Of a DNA stretch of 64,000 nt, positions 23,917-34,378 are shown in pieces. How positions within the stretch are numbered: position 1 is the stretch's first letter; each line of letters starts with the position of its first letter. The stretch is from Pseudopyrenochaeta lycopersici (Eukaryota > Ascomycota > Dothideomycetes > Pleosporales > Pseudopyrenochaetaceae), in the NCBI GenBank assembly GCA_003313425.1, contig NHZP01000013.1:992001-1056000 (forward strand). Reading direction: 5' to 3'. A model generated the notes under the pieces. The model had not been told where the DNA came from. It did no database searches and worked only from the letters and a program-made list of their open reading frames with translations. Both the position numbers and the translations under genes were made by a program.

Positions 23917-24828
23917 GTTGATCTGGAGATGTGATAGATCGACCTGTCAGGTAAGACTAGTCGTAAACTCCAGGGCCAAAATCACACGGGGAAACAAACT
24001 CCGCAATTAATTTCAGCGTCTCAAGTATCTTTATCCGGAAATATACGGATATGCAAGTACAGCACCTGCGTTTCTTTTCCTTTCTCTTGTGGTCGCAATG
24101 TCGCGTGCCTCAGGCCTGGTTGTTTCAAGTGTGCAGCCGGGTGTTCGAGATAAGTTTCGGGAACCTCGGGTACGAACGTCACGCTCCACCTCCACATTCA
24201 ATCACGATAACCGACAAAGAAGCGATGGGGAAGAGTTTGATGACGCCAGAAGAGGAATATGAGAGACCAATGCAAGGTGCACAAAAGTGGTGTGAACATA
24301 TAGCTGCGAGATCGGACGGGGATAAGGCTTGGATGTCAGTCGGCTTGGCGAGTCGTCTCCGGGAACAACTCGGATCCGACACCGCATGCGTGCACGTAGC
24401 TCTTGCATCTCTTCGGAGCGGAGTTCAGCCTCATATGGAGAACGTAAACTTGTGTTATAGTGCGGCACAGTGACACTCAAGCCTTGTGTGCTACCGTGAT
24501 AGCTTGGCATTCGCATGCCATCGGATGACGGCAATGCGCGCATGTCAACGGGAAGCTGAAGACTCAGGGAGCATTGATTGATGTTAATAGGTTTCAATTG
24601 ACGGCAAAGGAGATGTTTTGGCGCAGATCCACAAAACTCCCGCTCGCACTATGTACATACAAGCCATCAGACAAGTATCACGTTAACACTGTTGAGCAGT
24701 GACAGAGGTGACTTGGGTCAGAGAGAGTGATTCGAAGCGAAGCGTCTAGCCCTGACAATAGGAATAGGGGATATCACGTTAACCTGCTATGGCCAGCAGG
24801 ACAGCGGTGACTAGATAAGGGACAGAGT
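23917..24828. other. Intergenic: F-box-like gene promoter and metG 3' flank
   Basis: About 900 bp. Several open frames on both strands (such as 24051-24473) have no domain. The part nearest the cystathionine lyase gene carries an imperfect direct repeat listed separately. Confidence 0.5.
24676..24809. repeat. Imperfect direct repeat (TATCACGTTAAC units)
   Basis: The 12-mer TATCACGTTAAC occurs at 24676-24687 and again at 24772-24783, 96 bp apart. After each copy, within about 28 bp, comes a similar ACAG.GGTGACT segment, so each unit is about 38 bp. The repeat lies beyond the stop of the cystathionine lyase gene. Its role is unknown: a 3' element or duplicated regulatory site for the F-box-like gene are both possible. 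Confidence 0.6.
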
Positions 24829-26308
24829 CTATGACTCTGGAGGAGCAGGAACAGCCTCCAAATTCTCGGATGAGGAAGCATCAGCAGCCAGAGCACGGAA
24901 GCCTTCCAATGTGATGTTTACAGCGCCGGCTTGGACGAGCTAAGGACATTGTTAGTGAGAGCGAATTATGATTCATACGGAGAAAAGACTTACAGCACGA
25001 CTCAGATCATCTAGCAAATCCTCCGGGTCCTCAATGCCAACGCACAAGCGAATAATATCTTCAGGCATGTTTCTCTCCTTGCGCGTCTTCTCATCAATAC
25101 TGGCATGGCTCATGCGGCAGGGCATGCTGATAAGACTGTTCACACAACCAAAGCTCACGCTGATTCCCCACAAGCGTGCGCTCTCGACAATCCTCTCTGA
25201 AATGTTCACGTCGCCTGTCTCGAAGGAGAGCACGGCGCCTGCGCCACGTGCCATGCTCCAGTGCAGATCGTACTGAGGATGTGACTTGAGGCCTGGGTAG
25301 CGGACTTTGAAGCCGTGAGACTCGAGGAAGGTGGCAATGCGCATGGCGTTTGCTTGCTGCTTCTCCATGCGCACGCCTAGGGTTTTGATGCCGCGGAGGA
25401 GTAGCCAGGAGTCAAAGGGCGACAGGCCGCAACCTGAGGCGTTGATGGTAAAGTAAAGTCTGTCTCCTAGTGCGGAGTCGTTGATAGCAATGACACCAGC
25501 CATGAGATCGTGGTGGCCGGAGAGGTACTTGGTGCCGGACTCGTAGACGATGTCGGCGCCGAGGTCGAGCGGGTTAAGTAGCATGGGCGACATCATAGTG
25601 TTGTCGACTGCGACGATGGCGGTAGGGTTTGCGGTGTGTGCAATACTGGCTATGGACGGGATGTCACAAATCTTGATCAATGGGTTTGTGGGAGTCTCGA
25701 GCAGCACCATGGCCGTCTTATTGTTGACAACATCGCGCACTTTTTCAGGATTCGTCGTATCCACATGGTGGACTATGATGCCGCCGTGTGTCGAGAGGTA
25801 TTTGAGCAGCCGGTTTGTTCCGCCGTATAGGTCGTCGCCGGTCACGACTTCATCACCGGGCCGCAGAAGACGGGTGATGACATCGAGGGCGCCCATGCCG
25901 GAGGAGACAACGAGGGCGCGGTTTGCGGCCATGATCTTGGCGAGATGGCGCTCGAGATGTGTTCGTGTGGGGTTGCCGGAGCGTGTGTAGTCATATTCTC
26001 CTCCTCCGCCAGTCGCGGATTCCTGTTTGAAGGTGGCAGACTGTCGACGTCAGCATACTCTCCTAACAACATATACAGTTGTTGGTATGAGTTTTAGTAG
26101 CTCATCGTACCTGATAGATGGGCACCGAGCTGGCATTGTACTGGTCGCTGCTCTCAGTGTAGACCAGCTCGGTCATGAGCGCATACTTCCTGCCATTGCG
26201 AGGTGTGCTCGGTGCCGGCGAGGGCGGTAGATTGTGGCCATCAAGATCGAGAGTCGTGGGCGCCTTTCCTGCCCCAATGGCCTTGCCCTTTGAGCTTTCT
26301 CCAGCCAT
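24829..26308 (-). CDS. metG: Cystathionine beta-lyase, PLP-dependent
   Basis: Three exons, 26308-26111, 26040-24994 and 24939-24829, with introns of 70 and 54 bp (GTACGA..ACAG, GTAAGT..TTAG), give 451 residues. It belongs to the Cys/Met metabolism PLP family and cleaves cystathionine to homocysteine, pyruvate and ammonia in methionine synthesis. Visible motifs are YDYTRSGNPTR (phosphate/PLP contact), SSGMGALD, the DLYGGTNRLL region, AVDNTMMSP, and the PLP lysine in ESGTKYLSGHHDL (about Lys237). The C-terminus ends with the usual helix GAVNITLEGFRALA, supplied by the third exon. A cystathionine gamma-synthase is the main alternative, but the SGHHDLMAG context and length favour the beta-lyase. 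The 30-50 polar N-terminal residues are not needed for the fold. Sulphur regulation is expected from the pathway, but no site was confirmed. Confidence 0.9.
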
Positions 26309-27234
26309 GGCGGCGGCTGTGCGTCCGAGGTGCGGACTTTCTCGAAGCCGAGTGGTGGGGCTTCTGGTGTGGGTTGAGATTCGCGTTGAGGCAAATCAGA
26401 CGGGCAACGAGGACAGTCACAGGGCGAAACCAGTTCGCTGCAGTCAATGGCAAAAGAGTAGAGGAGAGATATTCTAAAAGGATGGGGAGGCTCGGAGGTT
26501 GTCAGAGCCAGCTGCAAGGTACATTAGTCCTCACGGGCGGGGAGTCACCGCTGGTATTGCGCCATCGAGAACAAATCGGCAGTTTTCGTGCTCGCTTCCG
26601 AACATCGGGCGAACATGGGCCGTTACCCCAGATTGAGCAAAAGCATCCACTTTCGTCACCCCGTACGACTTTCGCCATGTGGAACGTGAATGGCGCACAA
26701 ATAAATATACACGTTGGCATTGAAATTCGAATTGAGTTTGCCAGTCCTGGGTCAAGACTCGCGCCTTGATCCAGCCATGTTTGCTTTTGTACGTCAATCT
26801 TCCAATGAGTTTATAATCGATTGCACCCGAAGCTTGCGGTCGTTCAAGTACAAATTCAGCGTGCCGCCAGGCCCAGGCAAGGAAACGTGACTCGTCGAGT
26901 GCTACAGCGCCAATAATAAGTATCCATATACTTCTCTCTGTTACTCCCTGACTGTGGCTCGGCAAACCTACCGACGCACCTTTCTCCCCTGTGGCAGTTC
27001 ATTTCCCGATTATGAAGACTTGACGCTCTTCCGCCCAGCTGACTGGTGAGATGCCAGCAAAAGGCTGAGTCTCCTGTCAACCTCTTAGCGTTAGTGGTGT
27101 ATCGCCATATTCACTGGGCGTGTCAAGTATGCATTTCCAGCAACAGCTTGGTTCAAGCGGCCATCTTTTCCTGCCCGATTCTCAGACGCATCGTTTATCT
27201 CAGGCCAATATCGGTTGATTCTCGTCAAACAGCA
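26309..27234. other. Intergenic: metG promoter and 3' end of the GlcNAc-transferase gene
   Basis: About 925 bp. Frames on both strands are GC-driven shadows with no family features. No RNA gene or repeat found. Confidence 0.5.
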
Positions 27235-28453
27235 CTACCACTTTCCTTCACAAGTCTTCTTCTTTTGAGCTGCATAGGCCTCATAGAAACTCATCCACAT
27301 CATGCGATCCGCACAAGCCGGGCGATCCTCCTTTTCCTTGTCTCTTTCATCATCGGCGTTACACTCTGGAAGTGCATTATCCCACTGCTGCTGAGTCCTC
27401 GGCTTCCACGGCTTGGGGAGCGGCCAGTCGCTGAAGTGCACCAGGACACTTCTCGACGTCTCTCCCATTGCATTCCACTCCGCGTCTGGCTCGTCACTCA
27501 AGTACTTCTGGTGGTCACGGGTGCGGAACTCGCCCGTCAAAAGCGCAAGCCGGCGATGGGGCAATATCATCGCCGAGTTCTTAAACAGGTGATTGATGAC
27601 CTCCATGTCGAAATCGCCAGAGCGCTGCGTCTCGTTCATTATGGAATGGTAGTAGTATTCGTCAGGCTGTAGCAGCATGACATGCGAACCGATGGTCTGT
27701 TCGGCGAATGATGCCTTGCTTGGATCGTTGAGCCAGTAGGCACGGGGGACTGCAAGCCTCGACAAGGGCGCCAGGAAGTAATGATCCATGGAATTGAGGA
27801 CTAGCGAGTCTGAGTCAAAGTACAGGACGCGAGAGTAATTAGAGAGGCGAAAAGCATTAAACTTTGTGAGCGAGTGCGCCCATGTTGAGTCGCCTTTCGA
27901 CGTAGACACCATGTCCACGGGCTTAAGTATTAGCTGAGGAAATGCTGATTTTGCATATGCAAGCATCTTGGCCTCTCTCGAATCCGCAGGCTACACAAAT
28001 TCGTTACTAAAGGTCAGACGTTTGTCTACGGCAAGGCTACCTTTGTATCCCAATCCGAGGGGTACATAACCACAACATCAGCAGTTACGCCGAAACCGTA
28101 CAACCGAGCCGAGTTGATGAGCTACGTAATTTTCAGTCTCTTACTCATTACAGAGAACAGTTCATACGACTCACCGTATTGCAGAAGTACGCTTCATCCG
28201 TTGCATACTGCGCATAAGCAAAATGCGGCTCCATGGCCGTTTCCGACGTCCACCATATCCTTGATGGAACGTACGGTTCGAGCTTGGCCAACGGATTGAA
28301 GAAGGAAGAATTTGACGAGGACTCTGAACCCAGGCTCGAGGGTCGAATGAACCGAAACGATGTATTCGCCGCGAAAAACTGAAGTAAAACAAGGAACACG
28401 AGCGTAGCGACGACGGCAATAGCAAAGGAACGAACCCGCCGTGTTAGTGCCAT
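27235..28453 (-). CDS. Type II membrane glycosyltransferase, GNT1-like N-acetylglucosaminyltransferase
   Basis: Three exons, 28453-28175, 28121-28041 and 27990-27235, across introns of 53 and 50 bp, give 371 residues. A short cytoplasmic MALTRRVR is followed by a single signal-anchor helix (SFAIAVVATLVFLVLLQFFA) and a luminal domain, the layout of Golgi glycosyltransferases. The nucleotide-sugar site is visible: RVLYFDSDSLVL (about 175-186) holds the DxD motif for UDP-sugar/Mn2+ binding, and the upstream YFCNT..LINSARLYGFG region matches GT8/glycogenin-like folds. The late HFSDWPLPKPW motif is typical of the fungal GNT1 group, which adds GlcNAc to mannose chains. The exact acceptor is unknown. 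A putative UDP-GlcNAc transporter gene starts 472 bp away in the opposite direction, which supports the donor assignment. Confidence 0.85.
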
Positions 28454-28925
28454 TTTGCTCTGCCGATGCTGCGCTCAGAGGAGAAAGAAGGGAGCGGGGG
28501 TGGGAGGAACACAGAAGACAACGAGGCAGTGCTGCGCAAGTGGTAGTCTATGTAGCAACACCATTGAAAGCGAGTGCGAGTGCGTTGAGCGCTTTAACAT
28601 CCCGTGACTTCAATTCTATAAATACGAGACAAAAGGAGACGGTGTGCTTCTTAATGAGGATGCTTGGCCCGGCCAAACTACACTAAGGGCCGAGGTTTCG
28701 GATACCGGGAGCTAATTACTTCGTACAATTCTAGAGAATGACCAAAAAATCACAACTCTTGCATTCCTAACCTTTGACGGGTAATTTGAACGTCTCCCAA
28801 CCCCGCCAATTGGGCGTTTTGCGTCGAAACAGGGTGGGTTTTTGCCCCCAATTGCGCAAAGTTAGAAAAACATTGCCTTCCAAGTAGCTCTGGATGGCTC
28901 GGATTGGCACGGTGCGTTAGCCGAA
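28454..28925. promoter_or_regulatory. Shared divergent promoter, GlcNAc-transferase / UDP-GlcNAc transporter
   Basis: A 472-bp gap separates the two start codons and should hold both promoters. GCCAATTGGGCG-like and CCCAATTGCGC-like blocks near 28802-28857 form two CAATTG-centred repeats, possible CCAAT-type sites. The boundaries are simply the start codons. Confidence 0.5.
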
Positions 28926-30291
28926 ATGGATAAGCATACAAATATCCTGCGTAAGTATGCCATAGTAAATATCACATCCCGTATCCGGAAACGGCAATAT
29001 TGTATGCTGACTTGCAATCCCCACTTCCTAGAAAGCCTGGCCCATTTTGTATCACCGACAGGACTACAGGTCTCAGCGCTCATCTTCCTCATCTTCGGCG
29101 GATGCTGCACAAATGTTCGTTTGTAGAACTCGCAATCTGTTGCTAAACACTCGCACTGACCTGTCCTAGGTCTACACGTTAGAAGTCATCATCAGGTGAG
29201 TGGTATATTCTTCAAGTAATACGCACTTGACAGCTTTTCTAATCATGTTCTAGCAACAATGCAACGCGGCCGGCCCTCGCGCTCACATTCATTCAGTTCG
29301 TCTTCGTGGCGGTGGAGGGATTTGCGCACCACTTCCGCGCGCACTCGAAGACGCTGCTGAAGCAGCCTGAAGTGTCGCGTAAACGATGGCTGGGCGTTGC
29401 ACTGCTGCATTTTAGCATTTCTGTCATGAACAATTTAAGCCTCGAGTACCGTGTTAGCGTGCCGGTGCACATCGTGCTGCGGAGCGGCGGCGGGCTCGTG
29501 ACGCTCGTGGTGGGAACGCTAACGGGGAAGAAGTATTCGAGGATGCAGTGGATGTCTGTTGCGACGATGACGGGGGGTGTTGTGATGACTGCTTTAAGTG
29601 GGGCTAAGGCATCTGTATGTATTCGCTTTCCTCGATGTGTGTGTTGTTGATACTGCATGAACGAGTGACTGACTGACTACTCAACAAGCTGGACGACCCA
29701 AGTCCCACGTTCCTCGCACCAGGTGTTTTCCTCCTCCTCATCCTCCAAGTGCTCGTAGCCATAATGGGCATCTTGCTAGAAAACATCTACAAATCCTCCC
29801 CTGGCATCTGGCGCGAAGGTCTCTTCTACACAGTCAGTGCCACTCGCCCACCCCTTGCAGACACTTATCATCAGCAAGTCTATTGACGTATTCTACAGCA
29901 TTTCCTCGCCCTCCCCCTATTCCTCCCATTCCTCCCAAAAATCACCTCTCAAATCTCAAGCCTCACGTCCGGAATGCAGTTCGAAGTAGCGATGCCGCGC
30001 TTCTCAGACAGCGCCCTGGACTTCCCCGTGCAGTTCATCGTGCTAACGCTCAATGCACTGACGCAGTTTCTGTGCGTGAAAGGTGTCAATTTGCTGACGT
30101 CGGTGTCATCTGCACTTTCAGTATGCATAGTGTTGAACGTGCGGAAACTCGTGAGTCTTCTTCTGAGTGTATGGATTTTTGGAACACAGTTGGAAGCAGG
30201 GTTTATATTTGGCGCGGTTGTTGTGTTTGGAAGTGTGGTTGTTTACGCCATGGATGACTGGAGGAGAGTTCAAACTCGGAGTATGAGTTGA
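28926..30291 (+). CDS. YEA4: UDP-N-acetylglucosamine transporter-like (UAA/SLC35B family)
   Basis: Six exons, 28926-28950, 29032-29114, 29170-29195, 29254-29614, 29689-29832 and 29899-30291, give 343 residues, all in one frame after removing introns of 55-81 bp. The first intron (GTAAGT..CTAG, 81 bp) is a multiple of three, so it could be retained without a frame break; its classical ends favour splicing. The second donor is a weak GTTCGT. About ten hydrophobic helices are visible, including LQVSALIFLIFGGCCTNV, ALTFIQFVFVAVEGF, WMSVATMTGGVVMTALSG and FIFGAVVVFGSVVVYAMDDW. The motifs SVPVHIVLRSGG and ENIYKSSPGIWREGLFYTH, and the GGCC(T/S)NV start, match Yea4/SLC35B4-type carriers that import UDP-GlcNAc into ER or Golgi for chitin and glycan synthesis. 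Head-to-head placement with a GlcNAc transferase fits a shared job. Confidence 0.82.
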
Positions 30292-30809
30292 TTAGGGTGT
30301 TTGGCGGGAGATGGATATGCTCTGGGGAATTCCTCAAACTTGTTACAGAGGCTACTTGCTTTAGCATGTAAATTGAATACAATGGGCAGGAACTTTCCAA
30401 TTCTCGGACCATCCAAGCAACTGAACTACATTCATAAGCAGCATCCTTCACCTCACAACTCCCCAACAACATCAGTCATGGCCATACATATAGTCGAGCA
30501 AGATCGGAACAGAAGCGACTTTTAAATGCTAAATACTAAGGGTATAGATAAAGTCCCAGCCTACACCTAGAGGAATACACAGACGTGAAAGGTAGAAGCT
30601 AAGTACACAAGATACGCCCAATGCCGCGCTCGTTCCCTGAGGGGAGAAGAGAATTTCCATAATTTACCCATTTCCAGGCCCATGCTCCATGTTACAAAAG
30701 TGAGAAAGGGGGGAAATTAAGAAGGACCTGCAACTACAGACTCGCTGTCATGAACATTAAAACCAATATGAAGCCAATGGTCCTCAATCAGCAAAAAAAA
30801 TTGGACCGC
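30292..30809. other. Intergenic between convergent genes
   Basis: About 520 bp containing the 3' ends of the transporter and DUF2415 genes. No gene or repeat recognised. Confidence 0.5.
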
Positions 30810-33039
30810 TCACCTAGGCGTAATGGCGGGAAACGCCTTCCTGACGTGAAGATTCATTTTGAACTCAAAAATGCCCTCCTCTGTCCCGCAATAGAGCGTT
30901 CGCCCGTCCTGACTCATGGCTAGCCCCGCTGTTCGCACACCCAGACTCGGATCGTGCGTGCTACGACTCGGCCTCCTGAGACCAAGGCTGAACTCGTACG
31001 TCTCCGTGGAAGGCTGGCTAGCACGAGCATTACGAAGGCGTTCTCGCATCTGTGTTAGTTGCCGCAGACGGCGAAGTTCGCTACGAAGCTCGGGCGCGGT
31101 GGGGTTGCTAGCTGTGGCGGTTGGGTTCGACGTAGAGCTGCGGTTTGCAGCCCGTGCTTGGCCGGCGAGGGCCTCTTCGATGGTACGCCAGGCGTCGTCT
31201 GTGGAGGTGATGATCTCGTTTGTTACACGACGAGCATGCGCGGGCACAGGATTTGGCGACCGTGTAAGGGCGGAGTCAGTGATGTGCGTGTGAGTGTGAG
31301 GAGGAGCGTTGACTGTGCCCTCGTCAATGGAGACAAAGACCGATGACCGGCGTCGGGGAGCCGTTCGTTCTTGGGGCGGACGGTTTGATCGACGGAGACT
31401 TTCATTCATGAACTCGGTCATAGCTTCAGTCACCTCACGACGAGTCGGTTCCCTAATCGAATGTTAGTGGAGATACATATCACTCGACACGGAAGTCATA
31501 CTGATTTGTATCACGGAGCCCCCCGGTGTTGTAATTGATGCTTCGGGGCGTGACACCTTGTTCACGGGTCTCGTCGCGCTGTCTCGTGTTCCGCAGCGTC
31601 TCCAGGACTTGCCTTTCATGGGCTGTCAGGCCATGTGGATCATTGTCCGACTCAACAACTCCAAGGCGACGGTGTAGACTTCGGCGCTCAGAGTTGGCCT
31701 CCAGATACTCTGTCGCAGCGTTCACAGCTGCAGCAGTGCCGTCAGAGTCCAAGGCACGACGATATCTACGGATAAAGTCTGCCTCCCTGCGCAGCTCATG
31801 CATCTCTGGACTGAGCGTCAGGTCGAAATCTGCAATGTCGATCTTCTCCATGCCCTCCTCTGTTGGGTCCAGTGTAAGTACCTGCTTCACTTTTAGGCTG
31901 GCCCGAAGATCAGCGACGCATACTCGGCCCTGGTCCTCGCTCCACACGAGAAAGTCCCACGGGGCAGGCGAGAAATGCATGGTCCGTATCGCACCAGCAC
32001 TGGTGACAGTATCTGGTCTCGTTGAGCTAATCAAATGCACGATGGCATCTTCGCCATATTCGACTTTCTTTAGCACTTCTACGTCGAAGACAGTAATATA
32101 GCCACACTCAGAGCCCACAGCACATAGACGCCCAGAGGGTGCCCAGGCTGTCGTGAAGTAGCCGTCGGCATGGGAATTTGCGGGGCGGTACAGACTGACC
32201 TGCTCGAGCAACTGCCAGTCTGAAGAGAGGGGCTTTATGCGGCCCTCTGGAGCCTTGGTGGTAGCTGCCTTTTGGGTCTTGATTCGTTCGAAGAAGAATC
32301 CCGTGGAAGCATCGCCTACGGCGACAAGCAAAGCTCCGTCAGGGGATATGGTGGCATGGTTCATGGCAAAGGGCAGGTCCAGCACCGTCAACTCGAGGTT
32401 CTGGACGAGCGAGTACAGGCGCACGGTCTTGTCATTGTTGGTGAGGACGGCGACGACGTCATCCTGGCCCTGGTCGGCGGCCGGGAGCTTATGTATTGAT
32501 ATGGAGTTGACGATATCCTCTCCAATCTTCTCGAGGCGCACGCGCGAGGCAGCCTCTAGTAGTGGTGGGCGAGGCAGGCGGTGTTCGAAGTCCAGCGGCA
32601 GCGAGACATCGACGTCGGCTGGACCTGCAGGCGGGAAGCCGGTGACCTTTATGGCAGCAAAGTTGCCGTCGTCGGCCCCTCCCACGCAAACGTAGCCATG
32701 CGCTGAGGCTGTGCAGCGGGCTTCCCACGGGAGCGTGGTGACGTGCGCCTGTGTGCGAGTGGCGGCGTTGAGGCAGTAGACGTCGTAGCCGCTTGCGTAG
32801 TAGACGAGGTCGGGCTCGGGGCAGCTGATGAAGTGCCGTAGCTGGTAATGTCTGGGCTTGTGAGTGAGGGTGGGCGGGCACCAATGCAACGGCAGGCTCA
32901 CGCTATGGGTATCTTGGTGGGATAGTAGGCCTTGGAGGGCAGCACAAAGGCGTCCGTGTCTCGACTCCTGCTGCAGTCAGTGCCGTGATGGCGTGGGAGC
33001 GTGGTAGAAGGGTGCTAACAAGAAGTCGTCGACGGCCAT
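30810..33039 (-). CDS. DUF2415 / WD40-like conserved fungal protein
   Basis: Four exons, 33039-33020, 32967-32902, 32851-31502 and 31452-30810, with introns of 52, 50 and 49 bp, give 692 residues. The 20-base first exon (MAVDDFL) and the second junction (KIPIAHYQLRHFISCPEPDL) are supported by continuous frame and good branch points. The middle has WD40-type strands (NNDKTVRLYSL, MNHATISPDGALLVAVGD, TTAWAPSGRLCAVGSECG). It includes the DUF2415 signature region MHFSPAPWDFLVWSEDQGRVCVADLR (about residues 345-370, quoted in part: FSPAPWDFLVWSEDQGRV). The C-terminal third is Ser/Thr/Arg-rich and disordered (RRLRQLTQMRERLRNAR), then a short GRTLYCGTEEGIFEF strand motif near the end. The family is conserved in filamentous fungi; a propeller scaffold is the likely structure and no biochemical role is known to me. 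Confidence 0.85.
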
Positions 33040-33688
33040 TATTCGCGGTCAGACGGGCAGGTGCAGCATGTCTCTCTGGCCGCAGGTGAAGATGCTCTAC
33101 GTCACGAGAGGGCTGGGTCGCGGCGCCCCAGGATCACAGGCAACGGGGGGAAACAGGACGTCAAATGGCCGGCTAGCTATCAGAGAGTATATTCTTCTCG
33201 AGCACAGTGTGCGAGGGTGCAGACCAAAATGCAAGGCGTAGGCGTGGGCCCGGAGGTGTGAATGCCAGCTTGGAGTGTCGTGATGCTCGCGGCGGCGCCG
33301 TCGACCATCTTCCCCACACGCGAGGAGCATGCGCCAAGCTGACGGGCAACATTCCAAGTCGCTCACAGCAGCCATCACCACCACCAGGAGACGGGCAGAG
33401 AGGCGCCATTCCGAGCAGGACCTGACCGACATGCATCCACCTCCCCCTCTGAGCTGTGAAATGCTTCGCCCATGGCCCCGGGCGTATGCAAGCACAGACG
33501 CTCTGCGGAACCTCGGGCGGCGATTTTAGTCCCAAAACGAGCTAGAAGCTTCTCCCAAAATTTTACCACACCCGTCAAAGCTTCACCTTTCATCATATAA
33601 TCCATCTTCCCTCCAATCCATCCTGCTCCGCATCCATCCTCCCGTCGCTTGCATCACCGTCAGCAGCGCCTTCACACACACATTCACA
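33040..33688. promoter_or_regulatory. Divergent promoter between DUF2415 and SSC1 genes
   Basis: A 649-bp gap between two start codons. The SSC1 side is CT-rich (33601-33660, TCCATCTTCCC-type repeats), as is usual for highly expressed fungal genes. A heat-shock-element-like core lies inside it and is listed separately. Confidence 0.5.
33544..33553. promoter_or_regulatory. Possible heat-shock element core
   Basis: AGAAGCTTCT contains the inverted pair GAA..TTC with the 2-bp spacing of an HSF site, about 140 bp upstream of the mitochondrial Hsp70 start codon. A clean third GAA unit at the right spacing is missing, so this is a weak element at best. Confidence 0.35.
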
Positions 33689-34334
33689 ATGCTGTCCTCG
33701 AGATTATCACGGACCGTAAGTAGATGCGCAATGTCCATGACAGCTTCCCGACCCAGCGACTGACCTCACCGCAGTTCCTGCCGCGTGCGGCTTCGGCGGC
33801 GCGACGCACGCCCGCCTTCAGGGCTCCAGCCATGTTCTCGCGGGGATACGCCGAGGGCGGCGAGGAGAAGGTCAAGGGCTCCGTCATTGGTATCGATCTG
33901 GGTACCACCAACTCGGCCGTGGCCGTCATGGAGGGCAAGGTGCCGCGCATCATTGAGAACTCGGAGGGTATGTCGCCGTCACGCCACGTTCCATCACCAT
34001 GCCATTGAGCTAATTCTTCACCACAGGTGGCCGAACAACCCCATCAGTCGTTGGTTTCACAAAGGAGGGCGAGCGCCTGGTCGGTATTGCCGCCAAGCGC
34101 CAGGCCGTCGTCAACCCCGAGAACACGCTCTTCGCAACCAAGCGTCTCATCGGCCGCAAGTTCACCGATGCTGAGGTCCAGCGCGACATCCAGCAGGTGC
34201 CCTACAAGATCGTCCAGCACTCCAACGGTGATGCCTGGCTCGAGGCCCAGGGCCAGAAGTACTCGCCTTCCCAGGTTGGTGGCTTCGTCCTCGGAAAGAT
34301 GAAGGAGACGGCCGAGTCCTACATGGGCAAGAAC

Positions 34335-34378
<44 letters not shown>

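Noticed and set aside
24051..24473. 140-codon plus-strand frame between the F-box-like and metG genes
   Set aside because: No domain and no supporting splice or composition signal; likely chance.
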